The position numbers were made by a program, and so were the translations under genes. Below the pieces are notes generated by a model, which saw nothing but the letters and a program-made list of their open reading frames with translations, was not told the origin of the DNA and made no database searches. A stretch of DNA of 64,000 nt from Okeania sp. KiyG1 (GTDB lineage: Bacteria > Cyanobacteriota > Cyanobacteriia > Cyanobacteriales > Microcoleaceae): contig NZ_BLZO01000085.1 in the NCBI RefSeq assembly GCF_014132355.1, positions 1 to 64,000 of the forward strand, read 5' to 3'. This document shows positions 36,986 to 46,429 of this stretch, one piece after another. The first letter of the stretch is position 1. The number at the start of each line of letters is the position of its first letter.

Positions 36986-37157
36986 CTCTAAACATTGATT
37001 GTTCCTATCTAACATTAATATGCAGAACTACCAATAATTACTATGCAGGATTACCAATAATATTATCAGGACTTATGCAAAGGTACTAAATCGAATGAGG
37101 GCGTTAGCGGAGCTTGACGTTAGTCAATGCCATTCGCCCCTACATATACTGAAAACT

Positions 37158-37733
37158 ATGCAAATTCAACAACAAAAAAACTATACTCCGACAGAATATT
37201 TAAACTTTGAAATTAACTCACAACAACGACAGGAATATATCAATGGTGAAATTATTTCCATAACTGGCGGTACTCCAAATCATAATCAGATATCTCTCAA
37301 CTTCAGCGCTGCTTTAAATTTTTCTCTCAAAAATCAATCATATCGAGTTTTTGTGGCAGACCAACGACTTTGGATTCCGAATAAAAGTATCTATACTTAT
37401 CATGATGTGATGGTTACTTCAGGAGAGTTGCAATTACAAACAGGAAGAAAAGATACTATTCTCAATCCCCTAATAATTGCCGAAGTATTGTCAAAATCTA
37501 CTAGGAATTATGACAAAGACGAAAAATTTGCAGCTTATAGAACTATTCCTACATTTCAAGAATATTTACTCATAGACCAATACACAATGCAAGTAGAACA
37601 ATATTATAAAACTGCTCAGAAACAGTGGATTTTCTCAGAATATAATGAAGCCAGTGAAACTATTTCTCTTAATTCAATTTCCTTCCAGATAACTATGGCA
37701 GATATTTACAATAAAGTCGAGTTTGAAGCGTAA
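37158..37733 (+). CDS. Uma2 family (DUF820) endonuclease-like protein
   Basis: 191 residues from the ATG at 37158; an earlier ATG at 37095 would read through a GCGTTAGCGGAGCTTGACGT repeat. Blocks YTPTEYLNFE, EYINGEIISITGGTPNHNQI, VFVADQRLWIPNKSIYTYHD, PLIIAEVLSKSTRNYDKDEK and EYLLIDQYTMQVEQY define the family. The D (YHDVMV), E (AEVLS) and K residues match a PD-(D/E)xK-like core. The family is greatly expanded in cyanobacteria and its role is unsettled. It is intact, unlike the split relative at 22396-23308, to which it is clearly similar. Confidence 0.88.
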   Translation: MQIQQQKNYTPTEYLNFEINSQQRQEYINGEIISITGGTPNHNQISLNFSAALNFSLKNQSYRVFVADQRLWIPNKSIYTYHDVMVTSGELQLQTGRKDTILNPLIIAEVLSKSTRNYDKDEKFAAYRTIPTFQEYLLIDQYTMQVEQYYKTAQKQWIFSEYNEASETISLNSISFQITMADIYNKVEFEA

Positions 37734-37849
37734 TAAAAGTATTTTCAGCTAACATTTATTCAGTTACAGTAGATTCCAAGTATATGAAGTACAGATATTA
37801 ACAATTAAATCTTTCTAGTGCAGGCATCTTGCCCACTATGGGTGTACCT

Positions 37850-38093
<244 letters not shown>

Positions 38094-38328
38094 GACCTAA
38101 CTCCACCGTATTAGCTTTTTCTCAACAGTTGTTTGGATAATATGTATTCTTTTTTTCCTCAGTTAAGTATTTACAAGTTTTGACAATTCTAATAGCAGAT
38201 TAATAAGCTTTCTGAGCAACAATACTATTACTTTCACTTATCATATTTAACCCTTAGTTTTCTGAAGGAACAATCAAGTGTAAACTTCTGACTTCTGTGC
38301 GGGCGAATGCCATTCGCCCCTACTGGCT

Positions 38329-39801
38329 TCATGTAATTCTCCCGCCATCACATACTACACGAAAGCCAAAATTGTAGTTGAGGATGTCGCGCCCAGCGTT
38401 GTAGTTGCGATACGCGGAACGGCAGCCATCAGGAATGATCAGCCAGGAACCGCCACGCAGTACGAGATAATGTTCTTTTCCATCATTTTCCAGCCAAGCA
38501 CTACCATCAGTAGGGGCACCTTCATAGTTTTTATGCCTGTAATCAGCGCACCACTCCCAGACATTGCCGTGCATATCATATAAACCAAAAGCATTAGGAG
38601 GAAAATTCCCTACATCTGTTGTTTCTTCTCGATATTTACCTTTAGGTGCCTTGCCATAAATATCATTGCCATTGTAGTTAGCTAACTCAGACGTTATAGT
38701 TTCTCCAAAATAAAAAGGTGTGGTTGTACCTGCACGACAAGCATATTCCCACTGACTCTCACTCGGTAGTCTGTAGTTTTTCCCAGTTTTCTGAGATAGC
38801 TTTTGACAAAATTCTGTCGCATCGTACCATGACACACATTCTACTGGACGATTTTCTCCTTTAAAATCAGAAGGATTTTTACCCATAATTATTTTATATT
38901 GGTTTTGAGTAATAGGATATTTACTCATATAAAAAGGTTGCAGAGTAACTTCATGTTGCGGACTTTCACGATCGCGTCTTCCTGCTTCATTTTCTGGCGA
39001 ACCCATCATAAAAGTACCTCCAGGAATAGCCACCATTTCCAACATCACACCATTACCCAAATCTTCAGTGAAAAATGCTGCTTTGTGGGAATGACGATTA
39101 ATTTCTTCCCCTTTTATATTTACAGTTATTACGTCAAATTTTTCCAAGTAAAAATGAAAAACATCAGGAGGCATTTCCGGCCAAATCTTCTTCAAAGCTT
39201 CAATAGATATAGCCGTTCCCTCCTTTCCTTCCTCTTCATTTTTCCCCTCCATGTGAGTAGTTATCCCCACAACAAAACCTGTTTCTAAATCAACAACAGG
39301 TGCCCCACTATAACCTTTTTGCAATTTACCAGCTTCTATTTTTAGCTTCCCAATAGCAACTTCTTCTCCCACATTTTTGATAATCTGGAAAGCCTTTTCT
39401 TCACCAGCTTCAACCATCATAATTCCTTTGATTGTTTTGCGACGACGCACCTTATTTTCACCCCACAGAAAATAACCAGGAATTGAAATTTTTAAACTTA
39501 TTTCTAGCTCTTCAGGTAAAATTATTAATCCTAAAGGAAGAACAGACAAAAGTTCTTTGACTCGCAAAACTGCCAAATCAAAACCCTGAGTATCTCCTAT
39601 TGCCACAACTTCTGCGGAAATATTATTTACCAATACATATTCCTCACCACCCACATCCTCAACAACATGAGCGCAAGTCAGCAAATAAGTATAATTTTCT
39701 TCTTGATAAAAAGCAAATCCAGTACCAATAACATTTCCTTTCATAGAGTTATCACTAGCACTGGTAATTAAAACAATAGATTTTTCTAACTGTCCGTTCA
39801 T
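38329..39801 (-). CDS. trypsin-like protease domain fused to a formylglycine-generating-enzyme (FGE/SUMF1) domain; putative DGR target
   Basis: 490 residues. Residues 1 to about 225 are a trypsin-like serine protease domain with H45 (TCAHVVED), D75 (FDLAVL) and S165 (GYSGAPVV). Residues 245-490 are an FGE-sulfatase/C-type-lectin-fold domain: MVAIPGGTFMMGSPENEAG, PVECVSWYDATEFCQKLS, RLPSESQWEYACRAG, GLYDMHGNVWEWCADY. It ends LRGGSW...GFRVV. The last 40 residues have the layout of a diversity-generating-retroelement variable region (RGGSW-variable-CRSA-variable-GFRVVC). In other bacteria such fusions are surface or signalling proteins with a diversified ligand-binding face. No signal peptide is evident. 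Upstream is an IS-like remnant; downstream is a palindromic repeat. Confidence 0.9.
   Translation of the reverse strand: MNGQLEKSIVLITSASDNSMKGNVIGTGFAFYQEENYTYLLTCAHVVEDVGGEEYVLVNNISAEVVAIGDTQGFDLAVLRVKELLSVLPLGLIILPEELEISLKISIPGYFLWGENKVRRRKTIKGIMMVEAGEEKAFQIIKNVGEEVAIGKLKIEAGKLQKGYSGAPVVDLETGFVVGITTHMEGKNEEEGKEGTAISIEALKKIWPEMPPDVFHFYLEKFDVITVNIKGEEINRHSHKAAFFTEDLGNGVMLEMVAIPGGTFMMGSPENEAGRRDRESPQHEVTLQPFYMSKYPITQNQYKIIMGKNPSDFKGENRPVECVSWYDATEFCQKLSQKTGKNYRLPSESQWEYACRAGTTTPFYFGETITSELANYNGNDIYGKAPKGKYREETTDVGNFPPNAFGLYDMHGNVWEWCADYRHKNYEGAPTDGSAWLENDGKEHYLVLRGGSWLIIPDGCRSAYRNYNAGRDILNYNFGFRVVCDGGRIT
38368..38442 (-). other. putative DGR variable region (codons 454-478 of the FGE gene)
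   Basis: Conserved GGCGGTTCCTGG and TTTGGCTTTCGTGTAGTATG flank a stretch coding LIIPDG-CRSA-Y-RN-Y-NAGRD-I-LN-YNF. Most variable codons read NNC or NNT (ATC, ATT, GAT, GGC, TAT, TAC, AAC, AAT), as expected if a template rich in AAC/AAT was copied with adenine-directed errors. The stretch is much richer in GC than the rest of the gene. No template copy or reverse transcriptase is in the window. Confidence 0.6.
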
Positions 39802-39869
39802 TCTTTTATTCTTTAGTAATATAAAGATTAACTTTTCCCTGAAAATTCAAACCAAATTTTACCGAAAAG

Positions 39870-40190
39870 CGACGTTGAAAGCCCCCGTGTTTTAACCGGG
39901 GGATGAAAACAAGCGAGTCGTTTAGATTAGACAACTTTAGTTGTCCTGTGCTATTATCTGGATATACAAACGTTTAGACAAAAGTAAGCAGAAAGCTGTA
40001 GGGGCGAACGGCCGTTCGCTTAAGCCGACTGTGTAGGGGCACTTTGACTTGTCCCCAAAGAATATATCTTTGGTCAGCTAAGGAGAAACGAAGGAACAAG
40101 GATTTATCCCGTTGCGTAGTATCAACTTAGAATCCCCTCGGCTTTAGCCAGGGGAGTAGTCAACTCATTCTACTAGCTCGCCTAGCTTAA
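39870..40190. mobile_element. palindrome-ended IS200/IS605-like remnant without transposase
   Basis: The left part has CCCCCGTGTTTTAACCGGGGG (39879-39899) followed by GATGAAAACAAGCGAGTCG; the right part has CCCCTCGGCTTTAGCCAGGGG (40134-40154). Similar hairpins frame the TnpB at 58800-60300 and the remnant at 55000-55480. The middle, 220 bp, contains no frame, only GGGGCGAACGGCCGTTCGC (40010) and unassigned sequence. This is the usual look of a transposase-less palindrome-associated element; the assignment is by analogy. Confidence 0.5.
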
Positions 40191-40299
40191 AAATGTGGGT
40201 AGATAGAAAATATAGACCTCTCCCCCCTTTCCCAGGGGGGTTCGGGGGGATTTTAGCGTTGGGTTTTACTCACAATTTTAGTTTAGACGAGCTACTACC

Positions 40300-43200
40300 T
40301 TTAAATCTTATTACTAGACCGAAACAGTTAATTTGCTCAGTTATTATTGGTGCGGGGGCGGGTTTATCTCATCATTTCTAACCCCCATTAATTTAACGTG
40401 GAACCCCGCCATAATACTAGACCGGAACAGTTAATTTGCTCAGTTATTATTGGGGCGGGGGCGGGTTTATCTAAATCATTTCTAACCCCCATTAATTTAA
40501 TCTGGAACCCGACGCTAATACTAGACCGAAACAGTTAATTTGCTCAGTTATTATTGGGGCGGGGGCGGGTTTATCTAAATCATTTCTAACCCCATTAATT
40601 TAATCTGGAACCCGACGCTAATACTAGACCGAAACAGTTAATTTGCTCAGTTATTATTGGTGGGGGGCGGGTTTATCTAAATCATTTTTAACCCCCATTA
40701 ATTTAATCTGGAACCCGACGCTAATACTAGACCGAAACAGTTAATTTGCTCAGTTATTATTGGGGCGGGGGCGGGTTTATCTAAATCATTTCTAACCCCA
40801 TTAATTTAATCTGGAACCCGACGCTAATACTAGACCGAAACAGTTAATTTGCTCAGTTATTATTGGGGCGGGGGCGGGTTTATCTAAATCATTTCTAACC
40901 CCCATTAATTTAACGTGGAACCCCGCCATAATACTAGACCGGAACAGTTAATTTGCTCAGTTATTATTGGTGCGGGGGTGAGTTTATCTCATCATTTCTA
41001 ACCCCCATTTATTTAACGTGGAACCCCGCCATAATACTAGACCGAAACAGTTAATTTGCTCAGTTATTATTGGTGGGGGACGGGTTTCTCTAATCATTTT
41101 TCACCCTATTAATTTAACCTGGAACCAAGACCTAATACTAGACCGGAACAGTTAATTTGCTCAGTTATTATTGGGGCGGGGGCGGGTTTATCTCATCATT
41201 TCTAACCCCCATTTATTTAACGTGGAACCCCGCCATAATACTAGACCGAAACAGTTAATTTGCTCAGTTATTATTGGTGGGGGACGGGTTTCTCTAATCA
41301 TTTTTCACCCTATTAATTTAACCTGGAACCAAGACCTAATACTAGACCGGAACAGTTAATTTGCTCAGTTATTATTGGGGCGGGGGCGGGTTTATCTAAA
41401 TCATTTCTAACCCCCATTAATTTAACGTGGAACCCCGCCATAATACTAGACCGGAACAGTTAATTTGCTCAGTTATTATTGGGGCGGGGGCGGGTTTATC
41501 TAAATCATTTCTAACCCCATTAATTTAATCTGGAACCCGACGCTAATACTAGACCGAAACAGTTAATTTGCTCAGTTATTATTGGGGCGGGGGCGGGTTT
41601 ATCTAAATCATTTCTAACCCCATTAATTTAATCTGGAACCCGACGCTAATACTAGACCGAAACAGTTAATTTGCTCAGTTATTATTGGTGCGGGGGTGAG
41701 TTTATCTAAATCATTTCTAACCCCCATTAATTTAACGTGGAACCCCGCCATAATACTAGACCGGAACAGTTAATTTGCTCAGTTATTATTGGGGCGGGGG
41801 CGGGTTTATCTCATCATTTCTAACCCCCATTTATTTAACGTGGAACCCAGACCTAATACTAGACCGAAACAGTTAATTTGCTCAGTTATTATTGGTGCGG
41901 GGGCGGGTTTATCTAATCATTTCTCACCCCATTAATTTAATCTGGAACCCAGACCTAATACTAGACCGGAACAGTTAATTTGCTCAGTTATTATTGGGGC
42001 GGGGGCGGGTTTATCTAAATCATTTCTAACCCCCATTAATTTAACGTGGAACCCCGCCATAATACTAGACCGGAACAGTTAATTTGCTCAGTTATTATTG
42101 GGGCGGGGGCGGGTTTATCTCATCATTTGTCACCCCATTAATTTAATCTGGAACCCGACGCTAATACTAGACCGAAACAGTTAATTTGCTCAGTTATTAT
42201 TGGGGCGGGGGCGGGTTTATCTAAATCATTTCTAACCCCCATTAATTTAACGTGGAACCCCGCCATAATACTAGACCGGAACAGTTAATTTGCTCAGTTA
42301 TTATTGGGGCGGGGGCGGGTTTATCTAAATCATTTCTAACCCCCATTAATTTAACGTGGAACCCCGCCATAATACTAGACCGGAACAGTTAATTTGCTCA
42401 GTTATTATTGGGGCGGGGGCGGGTTTATCTCATCATTTGTCACCCCATTAATTTAATCTGGAACCCGACGCTAATACTAGACCGAAACAGTTAATTTGCT
42501 CAGTTATTATTGGGGCGGGGGCGGGTTTATCTAAATCATTTCTAACCCCCATTAATTTAACGTGGAACCCCGCCATAATACTAGACCGGAACAGTTAATT
42601 TGCTCAGTTATTATTGGGGCGGGGGCGGGTTTATCTCATCATTTGTCACCCCATTAATTTAATCTGGAACCCGACGCTAATACTAGACCGAAACAGTTAA
42701 TTTGCTCAGTTATTATTGGGGCGGGGGCGGGTTTATCTAAATCATTTCTAACCCCCATTAATTTAACGTGGAACCCCGCCATAATACTAGACCGGAACAG
42801 TTAATTTGCTCAGTTATTATTGGGGCGGGGGTGAGTTTATCTCATCATTTCTAACCCCCATTAATTTAACGTGGAACCCCGCCATAATACTAGACCGGAA
42901 CAGTTAATTTGCTCAGTTATTATTGGGGCGGGGGTGAGTTTATCTCATCATTTCTAACCCCCATTTATTTAACGTGGAACCCAGACCTAATACTAGACCG
43001 AAACAGTTAATTTGCTCAGTTATTATTGGTGCGGGGGCGGGTTTATCTACATCATTTGTAACCCCCATTAATTTAACGTCGAACCAGACCCTAATACTAG
43101 ACCGGAACAGTTAATTTGCTCAGTTATTATTGGGGCGGGGGCGAGTTTATCTCATCATTTGTAACCCCCATTAATTTAACGTCGAACCAGACCCTAATAC

Positions 43201-43300
43201 TAGACCGAAACAGTTAATTTGGTGTTTTATTATTGGTGGGGGGCGGGTTTATCTAAATCATTTCTAACCCCATTAATTTAACGTCGAACCAGACCCTACT
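40300..43300. repeat. 3-kb tandem array of a G-rich 104-bp unit, 29 copies
   Basis: ACTAGACCG(G/A)AACAG, TTAATTTGCTCAGTTATTAT, then TGGGGCGGGGGCGGG, GTTTATCTAAATCATTTC, TAACCCCCATTAATTTAA and a variable linker (CTGGAACCCGACGCT or CGTGGAACCCCGCCA). I count 29 ACTAGACC starts between 40312 and 43199 with steps of about 97-108. Units fall into sub-types that repeat in blocks (the same unit order recurs at about 42064-42790), i.e. higher-order repeats made by unequal exchange. Not CRISPR: no unique spacers. The G-tracts are all on the plus strand. Confidence 0.95.
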
Positions 43301-43387
43301 AATGTAATATTCAACTAAAGATGATATAAACAGTAACAAATTTTGATATTATTGAGATATCTCAAGTAGTTATTCAAAATTCAAAAA

Positions 43388-43987
43388 ATGGAAAAATACA
43401 CGGAAAATAAATATCCAATTAATAACTTACTAAAACAACGTTGGAGTTCTTTAGCTTTTACTGACAAAATGGTTTCATCAGAAGTATTACTTTCACTTCT
43501 AGAAGCAGCAAGATGGTCTCCTTCTTGTTTCAATGAACAACCTTGGAGTTTCATTGTTGCTACTAAAGAAAACCCTGCTGAATACGACCGCCTTTTCAGT
43601 TGTATAGTAGAAGGAAATCAACCTTGGGCAGGTCTTGCTCCTGTATTAATGTTATCCGTTGCTAAACTTTCTTTTGACAGAAATAATAATCCAAATAGAC
43701 ACGCTTTTCACGATGTAGGTTTAGCAGTTGCCAGCTTAACTTTTCAAGCAACAGAAATGGGTTTAAGAGTTCATCAAATGGGGGGTTTTCATGTTGATCA
43801 AGCACGGGAATTATATAAAATTTCAGCAGAATATGAACCAGTAACAGCTATAGCTATTGGTTATCCAGCAGAACCCGATATTTTGCCTGAGTCTTTACGA
43901 GAGAGGGAACTTTCTCCCCGCAGTCGTAAACCTATGAGTTCTTTTGTGTTTACTGGAGAATTTGGCAAGACTGCTTCATTTATTTAG
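43388..43987 (+). CDS. nitroreductase family protein
   Basis: 199 residues of the FMN-dependent nitroreductase fold. RWSSLAFTDKMVS is the N-terminal FMN-phosphate site (R-S-x-R style), EAARWSPSCFNEQPWSFIVA is the family's most conserved block, and HDVGLAVASLTFQATEMGLRVHQMGGF and AIAIGYPAEPDILPE follow. It reduces nitro compounds or quinones with NAD(P)H as a homodimer; the substrate is unknown. The start ATG comes about 90 bases after the end of the G-rich array, so the array may neighbour its promoter. Intact. Confidence 0.9.
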   Translation: MEKYTENKYPINNLLKQRWSSLAFTDKMVSSEVLLSLLEAARWSPSCFNEQPWSFIVATKENPAEYDRLFSCIVEGNQPWAGLAPVLMLSVAKLSFDRNNNPNRHAFHDVGLAVASLTFQATEMGLRVHQMGGFHVDQARELYKISAEYEPVTAIAIGYPAEPDILPESLRERELSPRSRKPMSSFVFTGEFGKTASFI

Positions 43988-44186
43988 TTTTTAAAGAAGC
44001 GATCGGTATCTGGCAATAGTATTCAATAGCAAAACTTGTAGTGGACGAACAAAGTGTGTCAGTCTACTACAAGATTGGTTACTAAAATCAATCAATTATT
44101 TTCTCCTACTCCTTAGTGCAGGATGGCAGAAATAACTTACCAGTTACAAAATCCTCAAACAATTACAAATCAAAAATGATTGACTG

Positions 44187-44240
44187 TCTTGAGTGTGTCT
44201 TACATTCTGAGGAAACCTCAGAATTACACACTCGCTTTTA
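44187..44240. repeat. 48-bp palindromic repeat, terminator-like
   Basis: GAGTGTGT ... ATTCTGAGG-AAA-CCTCAGAAT ... ACACACTC followed by GCTTTT: a long hairpin 200 bases after the nitroreductase. Its inverse (GCGAGTGCGTAATTCTGGGG ...) sits at 54071-54118 inside the IS1-like pseudogene, so it is a dispersed repeat that may have been recruited as a terminator. Confidence 0.65.
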
Positions 44241-44299
44241 ACTTTTGACTTTTAACTTCCGCGCAGCAGCACTACTCCCTATTCCCTCTTCTAGAAATA

Positions 44300-44940
44300 A
44301 TGCCAGCAAAAGACACTTATCATCAAGCTCTCAAAAATCCTTTAATTAAAGATAATTGAACAATTAAAGCAATATGATTTGAGTTGTGAGATATTGGAAA
44401 CTTTTAGGCAACAGCTCCGGAAGGCAACAGGCAACAAAGAAGAAGAAAAAAACGTATTATTATGAATGTAATAATTGCTATATTCTGTACTTTTAAGGAA
44501 CACTTTAATTCTCACAACTGATTCCTGATTCCTATACTTTTGACAACTGACAACTGATAACTGATAACTGATAACTGATAACTGATAACTGAAATTACCC
44601 TTATCCTATTAAATATGAAGAAGTTAAATTATTGGCCGATATAGCTGGTGAAAAAACAATTTCTGCAACAAGAGGAGAGCAACAAATTGTGATTGAAATT
44701 AAAAGTTTCCTGAGTTGTTCTCCAATGCGTGAATTTGAAACAGCATTGGGACAATATTTAATTTATCAAACATTCCTTTCTCTTACTCATCCTAATTATC
44801 AAGTTTATCTAGCAGTTGGTAACAAAATTCATGAAAAGTTTTTTGCACAAGTTGCAATTGAATTAATTCTACAAAAATATCAAGTTTTACTATTAGTGAT
44901 TGACATTAAAAAAGAGGAAATTATTGAATGGATAAGCTAA
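44300..44940 (+). pseudogene. xisH: xisH, interrupted by a MITE
   Basis: XisH homologue, one of the two small proteins encoded with the fdxN excision system (in heterocystous cyanobacteria XisH and XisI help XisF). The start MPAKDTYHQALKNPLIKDN at 44300 runs into TGA where Trp is expected, then the frame is broken by 226 bp (44367-44592) and resumes NYPYPIKYEEVKLLADIAGEKT and continues to ...IIEWIS-stop. The direct repeat AATTA flanks the insert (44362-44366 and 44593-44597), as expected of a target duplication. The second part (from 44632) has no ATG. The gene overlaps xisI by 13 bases. Confidence 0.85.
44367..44592. mobile_element. MITE-like element, family F (AGTTGTGAGA / TCTCACAACT ends)
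   Basis: AAGCAATATGATTTGAGTTG with TGAGATATTGG at the left; AATTCTCACAACTGATTCCT with GATTCCTATAC at about 44508-44535, then ACTGATA heptamers to 44592. Flanked by AATTA direct repeats. Another copy lies at 50198-50365, and the unit of the 4-kb array (12961-17007) contains a related pair TTGAGTTGTGAGA / TCTCATAATTGATTCCCG. Confidence 0.75.
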
Positions 44941-45269
44941 TTCATTATCAAAATATCATCAAACAAATTCTAACTAATTATCAAAACATATCAGCACAAG
45001 TTCCTGACCCTGGTATAGATGAGGTATTAATATTTGATGACCAAAGAAGTCAATATCTTTGGTTTAATATTGGCTGGAAAAATGATAGACGAATTAAAGC
45101 AATTTCTGTTTATATTCGGATTCAAAATGAGAAGATTTATATTGAAGAAGATTGGACGGAGGAAGGAATTGCTAATGAATTATTAGGGGAAAATGTACCG
45201 AAAGAAGATATTGTTTTAGCTTTCCACGATCCTGAATCTCGTAAGTTAACTGAGTTTGCTATTGTTTAG
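44928..45269 (+). CDS. xisI: XisI family protein (fdxN element excision controlling factor-like)
   Basis: 113 residues with the full XisI pattern: MDKLIHYQNIIKQILTNYQN, EVLIFDDQRSQYLWFNIGW, RIKAISVYIRIQNEKIYIEE, DWTEEGIANELLGENVPKED, IVLAFHDPESRKLTEFAIV. It overlaps the end of xisH, the usual arrangement. XisH/XisI pairs are abundant in non-heterocystous cyanobacteria, where no fdxN element exists, so their real role there is unknown. It is intact although its partner is broken, and its translation may suffer as it was coupled. Confidence 0.9.
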   Translation: MDKLIHYQNIIKQILTNYQNISAQVPDPGIDEVLIFDDQRSQYLWFNIGWKNDRRIKAISVYIRIQNEKIYIEEDWTEEGIANELLGENVPKEDIVLAFHDPESRKLTEFAIV

Positions 45270-45526
45270 AGAATTTGGTTTATCCAATAATAGTCGGTCT
45301 AGTCGGTTGTGTTTCGCTGCGGGATATGAAAAGCGACATATGGTTGGATAATTAGCCCAAGGGCTCAGACAGAAAGGCAAGCATTTTATTACAAGTTGGT
45401 AGCCCAACGGGTTAGGTCAGCCGCGGGCAAGGAATATCTTGGCAAGGCTTACAGCGATCGCCCCCGTCCGCTGCACTGAATAGCTAGGGACGCCAAGGTA
45501 CTTTAGCTGAGATTAATCAACTAAGT
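45270..45526. other. intergenic, GC-richer unassigned stretch
   Basis: From about 45284 to 45500 the sequence is richer in GC than its surroundings. It has end-like inverted bases TTATCCAA ... TTGGATAA around 45282-45350 and short hairpins (GCCCAAGGGC). No frame or known RNA recognised. Confidence 0.4.
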
Positions 45527-46147
45527 TCAGTTAGCCCTTGACTTTCCCTTGAGCAGCAAAATTCCTAGGCCAGCTACTACTGCACTAAACATGGAGGTAG
45601 GTTCAGGCGTCTTTGCTGTAGGAGAACCTGTAAATGCTACCTCACGAATTTCAATACGGTTGATACCCAAACTGCTTTGATTAGAATTCAGAACAACGAG
45701 ATCTACTTTGCTTACCCCAAGAATGAGATTATTAAATACATACTCTCGTGGATCAACTTGTGTGATAGGTGCTAGGAAAGTAGGAGAAGAAGCAATTAAC
45801 CCATTTGAATCGTTAAAGAAATCTAAACGGAAATCTTTGATTCCTTCCTCAAAAACATTAATATCATTCCAGAGAATGAAACTGTTTAGATTAAATTCAC
45901 CATTTAGCTCAAGGGTAATAGTTCCACTTGATGCATTAGAAGCAAATCCATTGAAAGGTCCTGGAAAACTAGGGAAAAGTCCATCTGCTGTGATTCCGTC
46001 AGCAATTTCATCTATTGTAAAACTACCAATTGATTGAAGATTTGTTGTTGGAGTAATTTGGTTTCCACTAATAAGTGAAAATGCAGATGCTTCACCTGCA
46101 TTTAATGCTACCGTCAGACTAATTGCACCAAGAATTATTTTCTTCAT
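45527..46147 (-). CDS. PEP-CTERM domain exported protein
   Basis: 206 residues. Signal peptide MKKIILGAISLTVALNAGEASA; a beta-rich body with repeated hydrophobic strands (GTITLELNGEFNLNSFILWN, IKDFRLDFFNDSNGLIASSP); and a C-terminal sorting signal TPEPTSMFSAVVAGLGILLL followed by basic KGKSRAN. PEP-CTERM proteins are cut by an exosortase and go to the outer surface or exopolysaccharide. The particular body domain was not recognised. A 79-bp MITE ends about 100 bases upstream of its start. Intact. Confidence 0.9.
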   Translation of the reverse strand: MKKIILGAISLTVALNAGEASAFSLISGNQITPTTNLQSIGSFTIDEIADGITADGLFPSFPGPFNGFASNASSGTITLELNGEFNLNSFILWNDINVFEEGIKDFRLDFFNDSNGLIASSPTFLAPITQVDPREYVFNNLILGVSKVDLVVLNSNQSSLGINRIEIREVAFTGSPTAKTPEPTSMFSAVVAGLGILLLKGKSRAN

Positions 46148-46243
46148 TTTGTATTTACCTAAATTTTCAGCATTAATTATTTGGAAAAAGGTAGTACAAG
46201 CTTAACATATAATTTTACCGCAAGTCAATTGTAGTATATACGA

Positions 46244-46322
46244 ATACGGTTCAGTTAAGGATTTTTTTGGCAGTTCTGTAATTTGAAAAGCTCAATGAGT
46301 TTTTGTCTGAGCTGAACCGTAT
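46244..46322. mobile_element. 79-bp MITE-like element, family G
   Basis: Perfect 11-bp terminal inverted repeats, ATACGGTTCAG (46244-46254) and CTGAACCGTAT (46312-46322). It lies in the promoter region of the PEP-CTERM gene. Only this copy was found in the window. Confidence 0.7.
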
Positions 46323-46429
46323 TGCAGTATAATAATCTATATATGAAATAGAACGTAAATTCCCGTAGATTTGATAAAACTTTCCTACTTTTCTCTATCT
46401 TCCCTTAACCCAATTCCTCGCTCTACTTA

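Noticed and set aside
36128-37015. Family of four 86-101-residue minus-strand proteins
   Set aside because: They are the same non-coding 194-bp repeat unit read in one frame; no ribosome site and repeat boundaries fall inside.
40300-43300. CRISPR array
   Set aside because: Units are about 104 bp and nearly identical throughout, with no unique spacers and no cas genes.
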